Numbered from the stretch's first letter, positions 37,568 through 47,595 are shown. The stretch: 64,000 bases of DNA from Xanthocytophaga agilis (GCF_030068605.1 NZ_JASJOU010000001.1:1550001-1614000), one strand, 5' to 3'. Numbers and translations are program-made. The notes: generated by a model not told the origin, from the letters alone.

Positions 37568-38003
37568 ATTGGCTAATTTCTGCTTTTCAATTTTACAGAA
37601 TCTATTCTTTAATCATACAATATCCTACGAATCAAAGTTTTAGGAAAGCTCTTTCTAAACAACAGCAATTAGCGACATCTGTTCAAACAACAACAATCTG
37701 ACTAACAATATATTACTACTTAAATGGGTTATCATTTCCCCAACTTTCTGACATAAACAGGTATATATACCTATTAAAAAATCTTACTCATACCTATACA
37801 GTTATCCATATTTACATTCGTCGATTTTAATCTTTCTTTAATTATTTCCTGACTATTTTGATTTATTTTTGTTGTAATGATATTGTCAGGTAACATTCCA
37901 TCTGGCAAGCCTGACTTATTTTCTCTCGAAATTGAAGCCCAGGAATCGTTTTCACTACAGCCGGTTAAAGTAAAATTAACTTTTTTTCATCCGTCATTTT
38001 GTA
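37568..38003. other. Divergent intergenic region with a -7 element for the GAF kinase
   Basis: The stretch contains TATTTTTG at 37864-37871, a perfect TAnnTTTG match on the plus strand, which would give a leader of about 130 bases for the kinase gene at 38004. No -33 partner was recognised. No gene is visible. Confidence 0.4.
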
Positions 38004-39320
38004 ATGAAAGATTCTAGTATATCGTTGGAAGAAGCGAAACGGCTTCAGGCATTGTTTTCATACCATATTTTGGATACTCCTGCTGAAAAAGACTTTGATG
38101 ACATTGTTTGCCTTGCTTCCCAGATTTGCCAGACACCCATATCGTTGATCTCTCTCCTTGATCATGAGCGCCTTTGGGCTAAAGCGAAGATTGGTGTAGA
38201 AGCATCAGAAATTCCACGCGAGATTACTTTCTGCACATCAGCTATAACTCAGAACAATCTTTTTATTATTGGTAATACACTTGAAGATAATCAGTATTGT
38301 GAAAATCCTCTGGTAGTAGGCGATCCGCACATTCGCTTCTATGCAGGAATGCCTCTGATTACTCCAACAGGCTATAAGCTTGGTACATTGTGTGTAATGG
38401 ATCAGGTACCAAGACAACTGACCTCAGAACAAAAATTTGCATTGGAATTGCTTTCCCGCCAGATAGTGCAACAACTCGAGCTTCGGCAAAAGAATCGGCA
38501 ACTTGCCAATGATGCAGAGATCCTGCAATTACAAAATCAGCAGCTCAATGAAATGCATCAACGTTCGGAAGAAACCAACCAACTTATGAGTAGGTTTCTG
38601 TCTATCATCTCTCATGATGTTCGTACACCAGTTAATCTCCTACGTGGATTTTTACCACTACTCACTAACGATGACATACCTGCGCAAGAACAAAAAAAAG
38701 TAATTGACAAAATTAGTCTGATGCTGGTTTCCACAGATGAGCTATTAAGTAATCTGGTACATTGGACTTCCCGACAGATCAAAGGAATGTCTATTCACAA
38801 TCAACCAATTAATCTTGAGAAACTGGTAGAAAGTGAACTTTTCAAGTTAGCGATATCGGCCTCTCAAAAACATAATCTGCTTATCAATGCAATGCCTTCT
38901 CTGACAGCGTGGGCAGATTATGATATACTTCGCTTTATACTTCGGAACCTATTGGGGAATGCAAACAAGTATACAGTCTCAGGTACTATTGAAGTAAGAG
39001 GCTGGGAAGAATATGATTTAGAGGGGAAGGAGCATCTGGTTATATCCATAAAAGACAGTGGTCGGGGAATGAGCAAAGAACAACAAAATAAATTGTTCAA
39101 CTGGCAGGACAAAAATTCACAGCCAGGTACCAATGGGGAGCGTGGTTCAGGAGTAGGTCTACTTCTTTGCAGAGATTTTATCAGTGACCTGCAAGGCAGG
39201 ATCTGGCTTGAAAGCAAACCTGATCAAGGAACGACATTCTTCTTTACTCTTGTCAAATACAATCAGGATCTGCATCGAAAACAACAACCTGACTATGCTC
39301 TTAAAGCGCTAACCTTATAA
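38004..39320 (+). CDS. GAF-domain sensor histidine kinase
   Basis: A 438-residue soluble kinase. Residues 20-165 form a GAF domain of the type found in Cytophagales kinases (FDDIVCLASQICQTPISLIS, RFYAGMPLITPTGYKLGTLC). A short coiled coil follows. The phosphoacceptor helix is LSIISHDVRTPVNLLRGFL near residue 203. The ATPase boxes are complete: N-box FILRNLLGNANKYT, G1 DSGRGMSKEQ and G2 GERGSGVGLLLCRDF. It likely senses a cytosolic small molecule or redox cue and passes phosphate to an unlinked regulator. It ends in a good terminator. Confidence 0.92.
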   Translation: MKDSSISLEEAKRLQALFSYHILDTPAEKDFDDIVCLASQICQTPISLISLLDHERLWAKAKIGVEASEIPREITFCTSAITQNNLFIIGNTLEDNQYCENPLVVGDPHIRFYAGMPLITPTGYKLGTLCVMDQVPRQLTSEQKFALELLSRQIVQQLELRQKNRQLANDAEILQLQNQQLNEMHQRSEETNQLMSRFLSIISHDVRTPVNLLRGFLPLLTNDDIPAQEQKKVIDKISLMLVSTDELLSNLVHWTSRQIKGMSIHNQPINLEKLVESELFKLAISASQKHNLLINAMPSLTAWADYDILRFILRNLLGNANKYTVSGTIEVRGWEEYDLEGKEHLVISIKDSGRGMSKEQQNKLFNWQDKNSQPGTNGERGSGVGLLLCRDFISDLQGRIWLESKPDQGTTFFFTLVKYNQDLHRKQQPDYALKALTL

Positions 39321-39358
39321 GAGAGGCCTACTAACAGTTTATCTCATATGGCATAGTA

Positions 39359-39396
39359 ACAGAGTCTACGTTTTAGCGTGGACTCTGTTTTATTTT
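39359..39396 (+). terminator. Terminator after the GAF kinase gene
   Basis: A 12-base-pair stem with one G-T type mismatch (ACAGAGTCTACG with CGTGGACTCTGT) has a six-base loop and is followed by TTTATTTT. Confidence 0.8.
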
Positions 39397-39688
39397 GGGG
39401 AAGGTCTTTTTTCAGATTTCTCATCAATTCTTTGAGGTAGTCCTAAAAATCAGGACAGTACCTCGTGGCAAGATCGGCTGCTTTTCCTTTTGGAGTGTAT
39501 TTTTCTCTCATAAACCAAACGCAACTCTATTTGTCACGCCTGTCCCGACAAAGGCGGGAAGTTCCTTTCAGGAGGACAGAAAGAGGGAGTGTTTCTTTCT
39601 GAAAAACAACAGGATGAGAGAGCAAATTACCTTTTTCTCATAAGTTGGAACAACTCCTGGCTTTTATGAAATCATAAATACCCGACTC
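39397..39688. other. Intergenic stretch with small palindromes, no gene
   Basis: This gap is locally more GC-rich than its flanks and contains short dyads such as GTCCT-AAAAATC-AGGAC and the block CGCCTGTCCCGACAAAGGCG. A short open frame across it shows no protein character. It may be a degenerate dispersed repeat. No second copy was recognised in the window. Confidence 0.4.
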
Positions 39689-40999
39689 TCAATTCACCAG
39701 TCTTTTTGGCTCTACTGGTAATCCAGCCTCTTTTCGTAGACGAGCCATTGCCCAACACCACCAAGCGGTTTGTTCGCCGTTGCCTACATCTTTAATTTTC
39801 CAAGCAGCTCCTTTCAGGCTCTTTATATCCTGGTCAGTTAACTTATCCGCGGGTTTATATCCGGTTGCCTGCAGCCACCCTCCTTCCATATAGATAGGTT
39901 GTGACGCATTAACTTCCTTGATTAGTTGCAATAATTGTTGAATCCGGTTAAAGTCTTCTTCAGAACGAGCAAATTCTATTTCCCACGCAATCCCTTTTCC
40001 AATAATCTCATTGGAAACACGACCATCCGGATAACTATCAGTAGGCATCCAGGTAAGTCCATTGGTTGTTTTCATCATGGTTCGCTGCATAGCCTTCACT
40101 GTATTTTGTAGAATAGTATGATCCATACCCTCCCATTGGGCAGCAATTGGAGAAAGTGTTACCCACCCCATTCCCAGATAGGGAGTTCCCCCATTGCCAT
40201 CCGGAAGCCGCATTTCCAGATAGGTGGTATCCCGGTCTCTGACTGTGGTTAAATTTTTACGAATGCCATCTTGTAGTACATTCAGTCTCTTTTGCCAGTA
40301 AGCAGCTAGTGTTGCATCTCCTCTACGCTGGGCCACTGCGGTCATTTCCTTTAATGCAGCACCTACAAAGCTCTGTGTCAGTAAGTCCCAGGCATCCCAG
40401 CGACGGCCATCCCTGGAATGTTCAAGTGCGATGTTTCTAACTAATCCTGTTTCAGTCGACCACCAGCCAGACGAAAGGTTCTGTCGATCACAGGTACGAT
40501 TTGTCAAGGTCTTTATCAACTGCCAGGTCTTATCTTCAAAATCAGTATGCCCTCTCTTTAAAGCAAGTTTTGCCCAGGCCAGAATCACATGTGCCTGTCC
40601 ATCTATTTGAGGTTCATCGCTGAGAATAGCATATTTCTGGTCTTTCAGTACAATTACATGTGGTATACGTTCCAGCCCATTTTCCTGTGTAGCCTTTAAT
40701 ACACACGAAATGGTTGCTTCGGCTTCCTGGAAACGACCTGTCTCAATTAGTAATGGCACCAAAGCACCTACAGTACGACAATACATTCCTTCATACGCAC
40801 CGGTTAAGGATTCTGGTAGAAAACCATCTTTTCCCATACGATCCAGAAGACTATAATATGTATTTGTATACAACTTCTCAAAGTAGGGCGATTTTAATTC
40901 TGTTACAATAGCTTTAGGGAGGGTCTGTGCAGATAGTCTAGTACAGAATGCAACAAAGAGGGAGAGAATTAACAGATAAGATTTTTTGTAAACTAACAT
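39689..40999 (-). CDS. Secreted six-hairpin (alpha/alpha-toroid) glycosidase-like protein
   Basis: A 436-residue exported protein from the ATG at 40999, which gives a clean signal peptide (LLILSLFVAFCTRLSAQ). An in-frame ATG seven codons earlier is less likely. The body is helical with repeated aromatic-rich turns (YEGMYCRTVGALVPLLIETG, DGQAHVILAWAKLALKRG, RRWDAWDLLTQSFVGAALKE, GKGIAWEIEFARSEEDFNRI, NGEQTAWWCWAMARLRKEAG), the pattern of six-hairpin glycosidases. The specific family and substrate were not identified. It may belong to a loosely scattered carbohydrate set with the genes at 42339 and 44458. Confidence 0.7.
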   Translation of the reverse strand: MLVYKKSYLLILSLFVAFCTRLSAQTLPKAIVTELKSPYFEKLYTNTYYSLLDRMGKDGFLPESLTGAYEGMYCRTVGALVPLLIETGRFQEAEATISCVLKATQENGLERIPHVIVLKDQKYAILSDEPQIDGQAHVILAWAKLALKRGHTDFEDKTWQLIKTLTNRTCDRQNLSSGWWSTETGLVRNIALEHSRDGRRWDAWDLLTQSFVGAALKEMTAVAQRRGDATLAAYWQKRLNVLQDGIRKNLTTVRDRDTTYLEMRLPDGNGGTPYLGMGWVTLSPIAAQWEGMDHTILQNTVKAMQRTMMKTTNGLTWMPTDSYPDGRVSNEIIGKGIAWEIEFARSEEDFNRIQQLLQLIKEVNASQPIYMEGGWLQATGYKPADKLTDQDIKSLKGAAWKIKDVGNGEQTAWWCWAMARLRKEAGLPVEPKRLVN

Positions 41000-41241
41000 A
41001 GATAAGTATAGGAAATACATTCAGATTGTTTTTCAAGTAATAAAAAAACGATTGAATTAAAAACACCGCTGTATCACGGAAATTAGCAATCTATCATCTG
41101 TAAGCTATTTCCTGTATAATTTATTCTGGTAGACAATACACTCTTCTGTAGAATCTATAAAGCTCTTTATCAACACATTTAACAACAAGTAAGGCATGTT
41201 ATTTTTTGTTTTTCTGTTTTTCATTTAAAAGTGTATGTGCT

Positions 41242-42036
41242 ATGACAACCGAAAACAAATATGTTCTTATTACAGGTGCCACAAGTGGCATTGGATATGA
41301 GTTGGCGAAACTATTTGCAAAAGATCACTACAATTTGGTGATTGTAAGCAGAGATCAGCAGGAACTGGAAAATAAAGCGCAGGAATTCAGACAACTTGGA
41401 ATAGATGTGGTTCCGATAGCCAAAGATCTTTTTAATCGGGATGCAGCGTTCTCATTATATGAAGAAGTAAAAAACAGAAACATTCAGGTTGATATACTGG
41501 TCAATGATGCAGGTCAGGGGATTTACGGAAAATTCCAGGATACAGATATAAACCGCGAACTAGCTGTTATCGATCTGAATATTGCGTCAGTAGTCATTTT
41601 GACTAAATGTTTCCTGAAAGACATGGTTCAGAGAAACTCAGGAAAAATCCTGAATCTGGCTTCTATTGCCAGCAAGACACCAGGACCATGGCAGTCAGTT
41701 TATCATGGTACCAAAGCCTTTGTCTTGTCCTTTTCAGAAGCTATTCGGGAAGAGCTTAAAGAAACAAACATCACTGTTACAGCCCTTCTGCCCGGAGCAA
41801 CCGATACTGACTTTTTCAATAAGGCTGATATGGTATCAAGTAAGATTGTACAAGAAGGAAAACTATCTGATCCGGCAGATGTTGCCAAAGACGGCTATGA
41901 AGCACTGATGTCAGGAGATGATAAAGTTATTTCAGGATTGAAGAATAAAGTACAGATAGGCATGAGTAATATGATGCCAGATAGCGTAGTTGCACATCAA
42001 ATGAATGAGCAGCAAAAACCAGCTTCTCAATCGTAA
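41242..42036 (+). CDS. Short-chain dehydrogenase/reductase
   Basis: A 264-residue classical SDR. The cofactor motif is ITGATSGIGYELAK near residue 10, NNAG appears as NDAGQGIYG near residue 88, and the catalytic Ser-Tyr-Lys set is in LASIASKTPG and VYHGTKAFV (YxxxK as YHGTK). I chose the ATG at 41242. An upstream TTG would add twelve residues with no family similarity. The family reduces or oxidises a wide range of carbonyls with NAD(P)H. The substrate is unknown. A strong terminator follows. Confidence 0.92.
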   Translation: MTTENKYVLITGATSGIGYELAKLFAKDHYNLVIVSRDQQELENKAQEFRQLGIDVVPIAKDLFNRDAAFSLYEEVKNRNIQVDILVNDAGQGIYGKFQDTDINRELAVIDLNIASVVILTKCFLKDMVQRNSGKILNLASIASKTPGPWQSVYHGTKAFVLSFSEAIREELKETNITVTALLPGATDTDFFNKADMVSSKIVQEGKLSDPADVAKDGYEALMSGDDKVISGLKNKVQIGMSNMMPDSVVAHQMNEQQKPASQS

Positions 42037-42063
42037 ATAGATACATAGCCCCCTTTTTAAGCC

Positions 42064-42098
42064 AAACTGCTACCTATATGAGGTAGCAGTTTTATTTT
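42064..42098 (+). terminator. Terminator after the SDR gene
   Basis: A perfect 12-base-pair stem (AAACTGCTACCT with AGGTAGCAGTTT) encloses a five-base loop and is followed by TATTTTG. It begins 28 bases after the stop codon. The rest of the gap to 42338 holds no gene. Confidence 0.85.
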
Positions 42099-42338
42099 GT
42101 ATGTACACTCGTCATAACACTGAAAGAACGAGTATTACTTCATTACTTATATATTTAAACTCTTATAATAGTGTGCGAGTAGTCATCCGTTCTACTCACG
42201 ACAGACAAACCAATATTATGATAGACAAAAATGACTGTTTAGCCTACTCAATCTGTCCATACGTCTATACTATCCAGATAGAAGGAAATATTGGAGACAG
42301 TCATGCGTTCAATTATCATAACAAACATATATTTTGCG

Positions 42339-43706
42339 ATGATAAAAGTAAAAAATTCATTACTAGCCTTAGCATTCACATTCTTCACATTGGTATCCTG
42401 TTCAGACAAAGAAACCGATCCAACTCCCGGAACTACAACTGATACCGACTCGGATACCGAACTAACAGCCCAAACCAATACAGAAGAAGCAGATGATTAT
42501 ATCTTTGACACAGACATCACCTACATTACATTGAATAGCACATCTGTTGCTGTGACAGGAGAGGGTGTAACTGTAGAAAACACAACTGCAACCATTACAG
42601 CAGCAGGCACCTATAGTGTAAGTGGTACATTGACAGATGGACAAGTGGTTGTCAACACAGACACATCCAGCAAGGTCAAAATCATATTAAACGGAGCATA
42701 TATAACCAGTACATCTACGGCTCCTCTATATGTAAAAAGTGCAGCTAAAGCTATCATATATCTCACACCTTCTACCCAGAATACCCTTACAGACGGAAGC
42801 GCCAGCGAATTGGATGGAACACTGTATAGCGCAGCCAGGCTTTCTATATTTGGAACGGGTTCTCTTACTGTAACAGGCAATGCGGATGGAGGAATTGTAA
42901 GTGAAGGTGGAATGATTATCAAAGATGGCACTTATGCTGTCACTGCTGCAGAATCTACCCTGAAAAGTGACAAGAACCTGATTATTGATGGCGGGACATT
43001 TACCCTGACAGCTGGAAATGATGGGATACATGGTGAAGAGTCGCTGACATTTAATGGAGGCAATATTGTCATCACACAATCTGAGGAAGGTATAGAAAGT
43101 GCTGAAATTACAATTAATGAGGGTACAAGCATTCAGCTAACTTCTACCGATGACGGAGTAAATGCCTCTTCAGGCAATGATACTTCCGAAAACCATTTTT
43201 ATATGCATGGAGGCTATCTGTATGTGAATGCGTCAGGAGATGGTATTGATTCCAATGGGTACATTGAGATCACAGGTGGAGTTATTGTTGTCAATGGTCC
43301 TACACAGGATAGCAATGGAGCAATTGACTATGATCGTACATTCACCATTTCAGGAGGGCTACTGGTAGCTGCAGGAAGTACAGGTATGGCACAAGCACCT
43401 AGTCAGTCCTCTACTCAAAACTCTGTAAAGATTAATTTCAGTTCTTCGAAACAAGCCAATCAGTTGATCCACATACAAGATGCTACTGGCAATGAAATTA
43501 TAACATTCAGTCCTGCCAAGACATTTCAATCTGTTGTGGTATCATCTCCCTCTCTGATTCAGGGCACAACCTATTCTGTATATCTGGGTGGAAGTTCAAC
43601 AGGAACAGCTACTAATGGACTCTATGAGGGCGGAGATTATACTGCCGGAACGCTGAGTACAAGCTTTACTGTTTCGAGTAGTGCAACCACAGCAACAGGG
43701 AGCTAA
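42339..43706 (+). CDS. Carbohydrate-binding beta-helix lipoprotein (Cthe_2159-like)
   Basis: A 455-residue lipoprotein from the ATG at 42339, chosen because it gives a proper signal with lipobox TLVSC. In-frame starts upstream add unrelated residues. After a Thr/Asp-rich linker the chain is made of short Gly/Asp/Thr-rich beta turns (ADGGIVSEGGMIIKDGTYAV, KNLIIDGGTFTLTAGNDGIH, SLTFNGGNIVITQSEEGIES, GYIEITGGVIVVNGP), the pattern of a right-handed parallel beta helix. This matches the Cthe_2159 carbohydrate-binding family, which has been reported to bind acidic polysaccharides. It is surface or periplasm located. The ligand here is unknown. Confidence 0.85.
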   Translation: MIKVKNSLLALAFTFFTLVSCSDKETDPTPGTTTDTDSDTELTAQTNTEEADDYIFDTDITYITLNSTSVAVTGEGVTVENTTATITAAGTYSVSGTLTDGQVVVNTDTSSKVKIILNGAYITSTSTAPLYVKSAAKAIIYLTPSTQNTLTDGSASELDGTLYSAARLSIFGTGSLTVTGNADGGIVSEGGMIIKDGTYAVTAAESTLKSDKNLIIDGGTFTLTAGNDGIHGEESLTFNGGNIVITQSEEGIESAEITINEGTSIQLTSTDDGVNASSGNDTSENHFYMHGGYLYVNASGDGIDSNGYIEITGGVIVVNGPTQDSNGAIDYDRTFTISGGLLVAAGSTGMAQAPSQSSTQNSVKINFSSSKQANQLIHIQDATGNEIITFSPAKTFQSVVVSSPSLIQGTTYSVYLGGSSTGTATNGLYEGGDYTAGTLSTSFTVSSSATTATGS

Positions 43707-43751
43707 ATACAGACAGGATTCGTCCTTAAATTGTGGTTAGGAGTTTTAAAG

Positions 43752-43789
43752 CTAGCCACTACACTTTTGCAAAAGAGTGTAGTGGCTAG
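43752..43789. terminator. Hairpin between convergent genes
   Basis: A 13-base-pair perfect stem (CTAGCCACTACAC with GTGTAGTGGCTAG) extends to about 18 pairs with a two-base bulge. It lies between the convergent genes ending at 43706 and 43815 and may terminate both. Confidence 0.7.
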
Positions 43790-43814
43790 TTTCAGTTTCA
43801 GAGAATGATTTAAC

Positions 43815-44396
43815 TTATGGTTGACATTGGTCAATATAGAAAGCTTTGACCCTTAGCTCTGCGAAGGATTCTTGAGGAGGGTTTGACAGAAAGGCAAAGT
43901 TAAATTTAGCGACATCTGACAAATCCAGTGTGGTTTTGCCACCCTTAAATTCTGAGAAATAGATTGTTCGGGTTGTTGGCTTTTTACTAGCAGGCAGAAC
44001 CACATGATTCTGTACTCCTCCATGCACCCCTGTCTGTCGTAGTTGTAATACTACTTCCTGATTGGCCTGATAAGTTACCCGAATAAATTTACTTTTGCTA
44101 AGATCTACTTTTCGGGCTTCTTCGCCAGGCAATGTCTTTGGATCAATAGGAAAAGATACTTCGCCATATCCCTTTACATTAAATTTCACATGCGCAACTA
44201 CCTTTCCTTTATCTTTTACCAATCCATCCTGAGTGTTCAGAGGAGCCAACTGTTCTGTTTTCTCATCGTGACCGGTAATCCATTGAGAAAATCCATTGAG
44301 GGATAAAGGTGACTGAGTTTGTGCACTAACAGAAACAGAACAAGTATAAATTGCTATAGTAATGCCTGTAAAGAAGAATTTTGTATGTCTGAACAT
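43815..44396 (-). CDS. Secreted protein, possible carbohydrate-binding jelly roll
   Basis: A 193-residue exported protein with a signal peptide ending near SVSAQ. The mature part is predicted all-beta (VAHVKFNVKGYGEVSFPIDP, KFIRVTYQANQEVVLQLRQT, TTRTIYFSEFKGGKTTLDLS, KFNFAFLSNPPQESFAELRV), which resembles galactose-binding-like or CIA30-type jelly rolls. I do not recognise a specific family. It follows the GH130-like lipoprotein gene by 61 bases on the same strand, so it may assist that enzyme with glycan binding. Confidence 0.6.
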   Translation of the reverse strand: MFRHTKFFFTGITIAIYTCSVSVSAQTQSPLSLNGFSQWITGHDEKTEQLAPLNTQDGLVKDKGKVVAHVKFNVKGYGEVSFPIDPKTLPGEEARKVDLSKSKFIRVTYQANQEVVLQLRQTGVHGGVQNHVVLPASKKPTTRTIYFSEFKGGKTTLDLSDVAKFNFAFLSNPPQESFAELRVKAFYIDQCQP

Positions 44397-44457
44397 TAAG
44401 GAGAAAAGTGGATAGCTTCATACAAATATACTAGATATCCACTTTTCCCCATATTGA

Positions 44458-45588
44458 TTACTCTTTTACTGCTACAGCGATTTTCGAATCCGCAGTGCCA
44501 TAATACAGAAACCATTTATTCCTGAAAAATACCAGTCCTTCCACAAACGTTACTTTATTGACCTGTCCTACCAGTTCATAGTCTTTCTCTGGTTTGATAA
44601 ATGGTTGATCTAGACGGGCAATTATCTTTGCCGGATCGTTTTTATCCAAAAGCACCTGTCCCCCGGCATACATCTCCACTCCTTCTTGCGGTTTAGGTCT
44701 AAATGCAGCACCATTGTAAATAAGCAATATTCCTTTATCTGTCAGCATAGCGGCTGGTCCTGGCTCAACTAAACCGTTATCAAAAAGCTTTGTATCAGAA
44801 CGTTTTGCAACTACAGCCTTAGGCTCTCCCTTTTCATCTGCGACAAAAGTCCAGTCTGTTAGGTTATCAGAGTGGGCCAGTAATCCATTCTCACCCCAGT
44901 ACATCCAGTACTTGCCATTAATCTTTGTAGCCACCATTCGACTATCCTGTTGTTTACAAACAATCGAACCTGACTTTGACCACATGTCTTTGTAGTTTGG
45001 CTCTTTGAAAGCTAATCCATGTTTTTTCCATTTCTTCAAATCTTTTGAACTTGCCACACACAGGCGTGCAGTCTTTCCATCATATGCAGTATAAGTCATG
45101 TAATATGTCCCTGTTGAATCTTCCACAACACGTGGGTCTTCACATCCACCCATCCACTCGTATTGTTTCATGGCATCATTGTCTGGATAGAAAACAGGTT
45201 GTGACAGTCGTGTAAAATGGATACCATCACTGCTTTCAGCTAATCCCAGGCGCGAAGTACCTTTCACCACTTTCACTGTATCTTCTGCCCGATAAATCAT
45301 ATATACCTTTCCATCTCTCACTACAGCTGTAGGATTATATACATCATGCTCTTCCCACTGGATATCTTTTTTCCAGATTGGACAATGAAAAATAGTACCA
45401 GACTTCGGCAACAGAATCGGATTAGCAGAATCTACTTTCTGAAAAGGCAGTAAAGCCCAATCGACAGAAGCAGTCTCTGCTTGAGATGTATCAGAAGTGG
45501 AATGGTTAGTTTGTTGTTTTTCTGAAGACTGGCAACCTGTCATTACAACGACAGCACACACCATAAGAAAGAGACTTGATCGGTTCAT
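44458..45588 (-). CDS. GH130-like five-bladed beta-propeller lipoprotein
   Basis: A 376-residue lipoprotein from the ATG at 45588, giving lipobox VMTGC. An in-frame ATG 20 codons upstream lacks signal features. The propeller shows repeated blades: DVYNPTAVVRDGKVYMIYRA, EWMGGCEDPRVVEDSTGTYY, MTYTAYDGKTARLCVASSKD and NGLVEPGPAAMLTDKGILLI. GGCEDPRV is the hallmark of GH130 glycoside phosphorylases and hydrolases, which act on beta-mannosides and related sugars. Membrane attachment suggests action on glycan fragments outside the cytoplasm, which favours hydrolysis over phosphorolysis. The substrate is inferred. Confidence 0.82.
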   Translation of the reverse strand: MNRSSLFLMVCAVVVMTGCQSSEKQQTNHSTSDTSQAETASVDWALLPFQKVDSANPILLPKSGTIFHCPIWKKDIQWEEHDVYNPTAVVRDGKVYMIYRAEDTVKVVKGTSRLGLAESSDGIHFTRLSQPVFYPDNDAMKQYEWMGGCEDPRVVEDSTGTYYMTYTAYDGKTARLCVASSKDLKKWKKHGLAFKEPNYKDMWSKSGSIVCKQQDSRMVATKINGKYWMYWGENGLLAHSDNLTDWTFVADEKGEPKAVVAKRSDTKLFDNGLVEPGPAAMLTDKGILLIYNGAAFRPKPQEGVEMYAGGQVLLDKNDPAKIIARLDQPFIKPEKDYELVGQVNKVTFVEGLVFFRNKWFLYYGTADSKIAVAVKE

Positions 45589-45949
45589 AAGGGATATGTG
45601 AATTGACACAAAATAGGATTTATACAAAAGTAATTTGTACAATGACAATCCAAAATGATAAGGCCAAAAAGAAATAATCTATCACTCTTTTATCTACTCC
45701 ATTTAAAGACAAGCTATAGTCTCTTTATTTCTCTTTCAAAATATAGATGTATAAAGGAAAAATGTGGTGTGATGTTATTACTGCTTATTAGTTGGCGTGG
45801 AGAGCCTAATCGAAAAATATAGGATCATTTCGATCTATTCTCCAAGATCCCAGCTAAATAATCATTAAGTGCTTCCACTCATTTAATAACTAGTAAAGAA
45901 AAAATTCTCATTTTTGCGATAAGAAATCTACCGTTCTTTACTTATCCTC
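45589..45949. other. Divergent intergenic region, no gene seen
   Basis: This AT-rich region of about 360 bases must hold promoters for the reverse GH130-like gene and the forward DUF4180 gene. A CATTTTTG near 45916 is one mismatch from the -7 consensus, about 30 bases before the DUF4180 start. Confidence 0.4.
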
Positions 45950-46297
45950 ATGAATATAAAAATCCACCAGATCAATGGTACTTCTATTGCAGAAGTCATC
46001 TCTGAAGTCCTGATAATTACCAGTTTACAGGATGCACTGGATCTGATTGGTAATTGTTCTTATCAGGGAGCAGAAAAGATTATTGTATATAAACAGAATA
46101 TCACACCAGACTTTTTTGATCTGAAAACCAAGCTGGCAGGTGAGGTTCTGCAGAAATTCTCAAATTATCGTATGCAATTGGCTATCGTAGGTAATTTTTC
46201 TCAGTATTCCAGCAATAGTTTGCAAAGCTTCATATACGAAAGCAATAAAGGATCTCTGGTAAAGTTTGTTTCCACACTGGAAGAAGCTTTATCCTGA
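45950..46297 (+). CDS. DUF4180-family protein
   Basis: A 115-residue soluble protein. The pattern MNIKIHQINGTSIAEV, then ITSLQDALDLIGNCSYQGAE and FFDLKTKLAGEVLQKFSNY matches DUF4180, an alpha/beta STAS-like small domain. Its length is the full family length. Members are often near stress or transcription genes, but their role is unknown. It is monocistronic and convergent with the next gene, 13 bases away. Confidence 0.85.
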   Translation: MNIKIHQINGTSIAEVISEVLIITSLQDALDLIGNCSYQGAEKIIVYKQNITPDFFDLKTKLAGEVLQKFSNYRMQLAIVGNFSQYSSNSLQSFIYESNKGSLVKFVSTLEEALS

Positions 46298-46310
46298 ATG
46301 TATTCTGCTA

Positions 46311-47039
46311 TTAATAAGAATCTAGCAGATAAAGGCTTGTGTTTGACTCTGCAACAACAGCTCGCAGAGTGATCAGATCAAATACCCTCCAAGCAGTAGA
46401 AAAATAGTCAGTACTCCATTTGCCTGTATAGGATTCACCCAACTCCTGGCGCTGTTGCAACTGCTCTTTATATATCTTCTGAGCCTGTTCATAGTGGCCA
46501 GAATGAATCAAAAACAATTCATCTATTTGTTTGGTAAGCTTTTTCAGTTCCTCGTCTTCTCCCATTCCTTCGTTAACAAAGAAATATCCTAGAAGAATAA
46601 TCATCCACTCTATAAAATTTACTAACTCTTTAGAGGTAAAAAGATAATCCGGAGGAGATGATCTTTCTGGCAATTGGTCAAAATATTCATTCAACTGCTC
46701 AATTATCACATTGCAATAATAGGTAATACCTTCCCACCATATTTCTTCAAGACCCAATTGGGCAAGCAATAGTAATACCTCATCATAGTTCGCATCACCA
46801 TATACATTCCAAAGCCATGTTGTCAGTTGAGACAGTTCGCTTCCCGTAAGTGAGTCAGGGGTTTGGGCAGTCTTTTGAGTTATTGTTTCATATGATACAT
46901 CATTTTCTCTGGAAAGCCAGTTTTTAAACGATTGTTCAGAATCATCCAGTCGTTTAATCTCAAGAGACAACTGCTCCTGAAGCTGAATAGTATTTAATTT
47001 ATAAAGGTATAGATGTCTTCCCATTACAAACCAAAACAT
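46311..47039 (-). CDS. Hypothetical helical protein
   Basis: A 242-residue acidic, helix-rich protein without signal peptide. I do not recognise a family. It contains many Gln/Glu/Leu heptad-like stretches (QLQEQLSLEIKRLDDSEQS, EQAQKIYKEQLQQRQELGES), a Trp-rich segment (LTTWLWNVYGD, LEEIWWEGITYY) and one moderately hydrophobic helix (FIEWMIILLGYFF). A second ATG five codons downstream (47024) is an equally good start. No neighbour suggests a role. Confidence 0.6.
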   Translation of the reverse strand: MFWFVMGRHLYLYKLNTIQLQEQLSLEIKRLDDSEQSFKNWLSRENDVSYETITQKTAQTPDSLTGSELSQLTTWLWNVYGDANYDEVLLLLAQLGLEEIWWEGITYYCNVIIEQLNEYFDQLPERSSPPDYLFTSKELVNFIEWMIILLGYFFVNEGMGEDEELKKLTKQIDELFLIHSGHYEQAQKIYKEQLQQRQELGESYTGKWSTDYFSTAWRVFDLITLRAVVAESNTSLYLLDSY

Positions 47040-47595
47040 TTATATAAATACAAGTGCAAGATATCTGAAAAACAGATCAGAGTTTAGTCAAAACCAATCA
47101 ATAATCTTATTTAGGCAGAAAACACATTTGTTATTTTTTTCAGAAATGTAATTTTTAACCTATCTGTGATATTCCATCTCAGATCACACATTCTTTGTTA
47201 CTGTCAAATCAGTTGTTTCTACCCTTTTTATACCTTTTTTATAACTTTAAAGAGACAGTTATGCCCAAAATTTACTGAATAGATCTGAATATTACATAAC
47301 TACTGAATAGCTGGCTATTATAGTTTTACGAGTTTCAAAGTATATCTAATTTGCACCCGAAAGATTCAGATTAGCAGTATTGTATCCTTACAAACACAAG
47401 GTAGAAAAGTAATTGTGCTGCAGGCGTGTACATTCTGTAAAATGAATACCACCCTTGAAAATAATCTGATAAGTAGCTATAAATATTTTTTGTATAGCCA
47501 ATCTCATGATTACGCTTTTGCCTCGGAAATTCTCTTCTGTTTTGGAAAGAATGCGACTGATAACTATTCAGGTACTTATGTATTGTATTGTTTAG
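47040..47595. other. Divergent intergenic region of 556 bases
   Basis: This AT-rich stretch lies between the hypothetical gene and the GAF receptor gene. A forward open frame from 47415 overlaps the receptor start in another frame and has no protein character. No RNA gene, hairpin with T-run or repeat was recognised. Confidence 0.45.

Noticed and set aside
39395-39643. Open frame of 82 codons after the GAF kinase terminator
   Set aside because: It begins within the terminator region, has no homology pattern and lies over small palindromes typical of non-coding repeats.
42248-43132. Several reverse-strand open frames opposite the beta-helix lipoprotein gene
   Set aside because: They mirror the repetitive Thr/Gly codons of the forward gene and have no independent support.
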